Shown: piece by piece, positions 35,655-38,040 of the stretch
Position numbering within the stretch: position 1 is the first letter of the stretch
How the letters are laid out: every line of letters starts with the position of its first letter
From: Actinomycetota bacterium
GTDB lineage: Bacteria > Actinomycetota > Actinomycetes > Propionibacteriales > Propionibacteriaceae
Assembly: GCA_020161755.1 (NCBI GenBank)
Contig: JAIUOS010000035.1
Location: forward strand, 1 to 38,040
Direction: 5' to 3'
DNA: 38,040 nucleotides
Notes under the pieces: generated by a model
Told to the model about the DNA's origin: nothing
Databases searched by the model: none
What the model saw: the letters and a program-made list of their open reading frames with translations, nothing else
Made by a program: the position numbers and the translations under genes

Positions 35655-36845
35655 ATGGAGCACGAGGCCGACGTCATCGTCGTGGGGGCAAGGGCTGCGG
35701 GCGCCGCGACGGCGATGCTGCTGGCACGTGCCGGGGCGTCGGTGGTGCTGGTCGATCGGGAGAAGCCCGGCGCGGACACCCTTTCCACGCACGCCCTGAT
35801 GCGTGGCGGGGTGCTCCAACTGCACCGGTGGGGGCTGCTCGACCAGGTCGTCGCGGCAGGTACGCCGGCGATCCGCACGACGGTGTTCCACTACGCGTCC
35901 TCGGACGTCGAGGTCGCGATCAAGCCGACGGGTGGTGTGGACGCGCTCTACGCGCCACGGCGCACGGTGCTCGATCCGATCCTGGTGGCCGCCGCGGCCA
36001 CGGCGGGGGTGCAGGTCCAGTACGGGTCCCGCGTCGTGGCTCTCCTACGTGAGCAGGGCCGGATCGCCGGGGTCGCCACCCACGTCGGGGGCGGGGCCGA
36101 GCGGGAGCTGCGCGCGCGAGTGGTGGTGGGCGCGGACGGGCGCCACTCCACGATCGCCCGCCTCGTGGAGGCGCCGACGACCACGGAGGCGAGTCACACC
36201 AGCGCTTTCACCTACGGGTACTTCGCGGGGCTGGATGCGGTCGGCTACGAGTGGGCCTACCGCCCTGAGGGAACGGCCGGCTTCATCCCGACGAATGACG
36301 GCCTCACCTGCGTGTTCGCCGGACATCTGCCCTCGCGTGTCGGGCGCGGTGGACCGTCGGTCCTGCAGGAACTGCTCGATTGCGCGTCGTCGGCGATGGG
36401 CGCCCGCCTGCGGGCTGCCGCACTCGCGTCCCCGGTACGCACCTTCACCGGTGAACCAGGCTGGTTGCGCCGCCCGTACGGGCCGGGCTGGGCACTGGTC
36501 GGGGACGCCGGCTCCTGGAAGGACCCGATCAGCGCCCACGGGTTGACCGACGCGCTACGGGACGCGGAGCTCGTGGCCGATGCGATCGGAGCGGAACTCG
36601 CCAACCCGGGCTGCGGCACGGAGCCCTACCGCCACTATGAGCGCACGCGCGACCGGCTGACGCTCCCGATCCTCGAGAGCGCTGACGAGGTCGCCGCGAT
36701 GGAGTGGGACGAGGCACGGATCATCGAACTCCTGCGCAGGCTCAACGCGGCCATGACGGAGGAGGTGGAGCTGGTCGTCGGGCTGGACGACCCCGGGCGG
36801 TCGTCACCCTCTCCCGCCAGGCACGTCTTGGCTTCCGCGGGGTGA
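35655..36845 (+). CDS. FAD-dependent monooxygenase/oxidoreductase (PHBH-like)
   Basis: 396 aa from the ATG at 35655, behind AAGGAGG. The N-terminus DVIVVGARAAGAATAMLLAR is a Rossmann FAD motif (G-A-R-A-A-G-A variant). Middle: VVVGADGRHSTIARLV, the DG motif of class A flavoprotein monooxygenases. Late: ALVGDAGSWKDPISAHGLTD, the GD motif that contacts FAD. The layout fits the aromatic-hydroxylase/geranylgeranyl-reductase superfamily; the substrate is unknown. It faces the convergent HNH remnant, 12 bases away. Confidence 0.9.
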   Translation: MEHEADVIVVGARAAGAATAMLLARAGASVVLVDREKPGADTLSTHALMRGGVLQLHRWGLLDQVVAAGTPAIRTTVFHYASSDVEVAIKPTGGVDALYAPRRTVLDPILVAAAATAGVQVQYGSRVVALLREQGRIAGVATHVGGGAERELRARVVVGADGRHSTIARLVEAPTTTEASHTSAFTYGYFAGLDAVGYEWAYRPEGTAGFIPTNDGLTCVFAGHLPSRVGRGGPSVLQELLDCASSAMGARLRAAALASPVRTFTGEPGWLRRPYGPGWALVGDAGSWKDPISAHGLTDALRDAELVADAIGAELANPGCGTEPYRHYERTRDRLTLPILESADEVAAMEWDEARIIELLRRLNAAMTEEVELVVGLDDPGRSSPSPARHVLASAG

Positions 36846-36857
36846 GCGCTCCCGGTC

Positions 36858-37380
36858 TCATTGGCGTTGGCGGGTGAGGAAGTGGGTGTGTTGTCGGGGT
36901 TGTTGGTGGGGGTCGACGCGGCGGGGTGGCAGGATTTCGGGGGCACCGTCGGTGGTGCGGAGTCGGACTTGCCACCGGTCGTCGGGGCTGGGTGGTGGAC
37001 CGTCACCAGTGGGGTGGGCGGGTTCGATGATGCCGTTGTGGTGCGGGCACAGCAGTACGAGGTTCCACACGGCGGTGGTGCCGCCGGCCCACCAGGGCAG
37101 GATGTGGTGGGCGTGGCAGGCCTGTGGGGGTTTGTCGCAGCCGGGGAACACACAGCCCTGGTCGCGGTGTTCGAGCGCGGCCCGGATCTCGGGGGTGACC
37201 AGGCGTTGGCAGCGGCCCACGTCCAGGACCAGTGACGGGCCGCCCAGCACGATCGGCAACACGTCGGCGTCACAACAACCGGCGGGCGACCGACTCCCCG
37301 CACCGACCAGGCCGGCATCGACAGACTGTTGGGCGAGGGTGTCCCAGGACAGGGTCAGCACGATCCGGACCGGTCCTTAC
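36858..37380 (-). pseudogene. 5'-truncated HNH endonuclease (DUF222/13E12-type), duplicate copy
   Basis: The frame encodes 167 residues from a GTG at 37361, with an in-frame TAA 18 bases further upstream (37378-37380). It contains the complete HNH motif CVFPGCDKPPQACHAHHILP followed by NLVLLCPHHNGIIEP. The DUF222 N-terminal domain of roughly 250 residues is absent. It is about 90 % identical to the 3' end of the gene at 37480-38040, apart from a small deletion before CDADVLP, so it arose by partial duplication. Probably dead, though the HNH domain itself is intact. Confidence 0.8.
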
Positions 37381-37479
37381 CATGGGCGGGCGCGCGCGAC
37401 AATGCCACAGCCTCGCGCCCTGACTGGGTGATGCCCGCTCGGTGATCACCGCTTCGTTTGCCGTTGCGAAGAGGGACTC

Positions 37480-38040
37480 TCATTGGCGTTGTCGGGTGAG
37501 GAAGCGGGTGTGTTGTCGGGGTTGTTGGTGGGGGTCGACGCGGCGGGGTGGCAGGATTTCGGGGGCGCCGTCGGTGCGGAGTCGGACTTGCCAGCGGTCG
37601 TCGGGGCTGGGTGGTGGGCCGTCACCAGTGGGGTGGGCGGGTTCGATGATGCCGTGGTGGTGCGGGCACAGCAGTACCAGGTTCGGCAGGGCGGTGGTGC
37701 CGCCGGCCCACCAGGGCAGGATGTGGTGGGCGTGGCAGGCCTGCGGCGGTTTGTCGCAGCCGGGGAACACACAGCCCTGGTCGCGGTGTTCGAGCGCGGC
37801 CCGGATCTCGGGGGTGACCAGGCGTTGGCAGCGTCCCACGTCCAGGATGAGTGACGGGCCGCCCAGCACGATCGGCAACACGTCCGCATCACACAACAGT
37901 TGGCGCGCCACGGATGCGGCGACCGGTTCCCCCGTACCGACCAGGTGGGCGTCCACGCATTGGTGGGCGAGGGTGTCCCAGGACAGGGTCACCACGACCC
38001 GGGGCCGGTCCCCACCGTGCGCGGGCGCCAACCCGTCCTG
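37480..38040 (-). CDS. HNH endonuclease of the DUF222/13E12 family, 3' part (window edge)
   Basis: The C-terminal 186 residues are in view and the frame continues past the right edge. The sequence VVVTLSWDTLAHQCVDAHLV leads into the DADVLPIVLGGPSLILDVGR segment that precedes the nuclease in this family. The zinc-binding HNH domain follows, CVFPGCDKPPQACHAHHILP and LLCPHHHGIIEP, then a Pro/His/Gln-rich tail. Such genes are multi-copy in actinobacterial genomes and often repeat-associated; their role is not established. The 3' end has a partial duplicate at 36858-37380. Confidence 0.88.
   Translation of the reverse strand, partial: QDGLAPAHGGDRPRVVVTLSWDTLAHQCVDAHLVGTGEPVAASVARQLLCDADVLPIVLGGPSLILDVGRCQRLVTPEIRAALEHRDQGCVFPGCDKPPQACHAHHILPWWAGGTTALPNLVLLCPHHHGIIEPAHPTGDGPPPSPDDRWQVRLRTDGAPEILPPRRVDPHQQPRQHTRFLTRQRQ

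Overview
The window is high-GC DNA (about 70 %) from an actinobacterium. The evidence is the GC-rich third codon positions, the DUF222/13E12-type HNH endonuclease genes, the PadR-DUF1048-DrrAB-type operon and a possibly leaderless toxin-antitoxin promoter. A genus cannot be named from the sequence alone; a Propionibacteriales or Micrococcales relative is only a guess. There are no rRNA genes and no complete tRNA gene.

Region 1 (1-9.3 kb) is accessory. It opens with the N-terminus of a DNA methylase running off the left edge, a 56-aa DUF1508-like gene and a 3' scrap of a YoeB toxin. These end at a 46-bp copy of the 3' half of a CAU-anticodon tRNA, preceded by clustered TGCAATA repeats, which reads as the right end of an element integrated in a tRNA-Met gene. 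Next come a DEDDh exonuclease with a helical TerB-like segment and a BRCT domain, a scrap of a GmrSD-type DUF1524 gene joined to a truncated IS5-family transposase, a hypothetical gene, a TetR regulator divergent from a frameshifted CrtC/AttH-like gene, a YefM-YoeB pair with a TGTACA operator, a 469-aa unknown, and an AbrB-PIN (VapBC-type) pair.

Region 2 (9.3-19.5 kb) looks like ordinary chromosome: a lipoprotein, a secreted GH5 mannanase with a LacI-family regulator and a clear operator, an overlapping operon of an FAD oxidoreductase with agmatine deiminase and N-carbamoylputrescine amidase (agmatine to putrescine), a perfect 28-bp hairpin between convergent genes, and a four-gene PadR/DUF1048/ABC exporter operon.

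Region 3 (19.5-33.8 kb) is the least explained. Two near-identical 72-74 bp palindromes bracket a minus-strand set made of a small protein, a LuxR regulator, a 159-aa unknown and a caspase-family protease with an intact His/Cys dyad. Beyond lie a CPBP membrane protease, a DUF2339 membrane protein with an SH3-like domain, and two very large unrecognised proteins (1089 aa and about 1348 codons). The second of these is broken by two frame changes that cancel out. If a new system is present, this is the best candidate, but its function is unknown.

Region 4 (33.8-38 kb) carries a LuxR-HTH/alpha-beta hydrolase fusion, an OsmC-family protein, an FAD monooxygenase, and two copies of an HNH endonuclease 3' end: one a 5'-truncated pseudogene, the other cut by the window edge.
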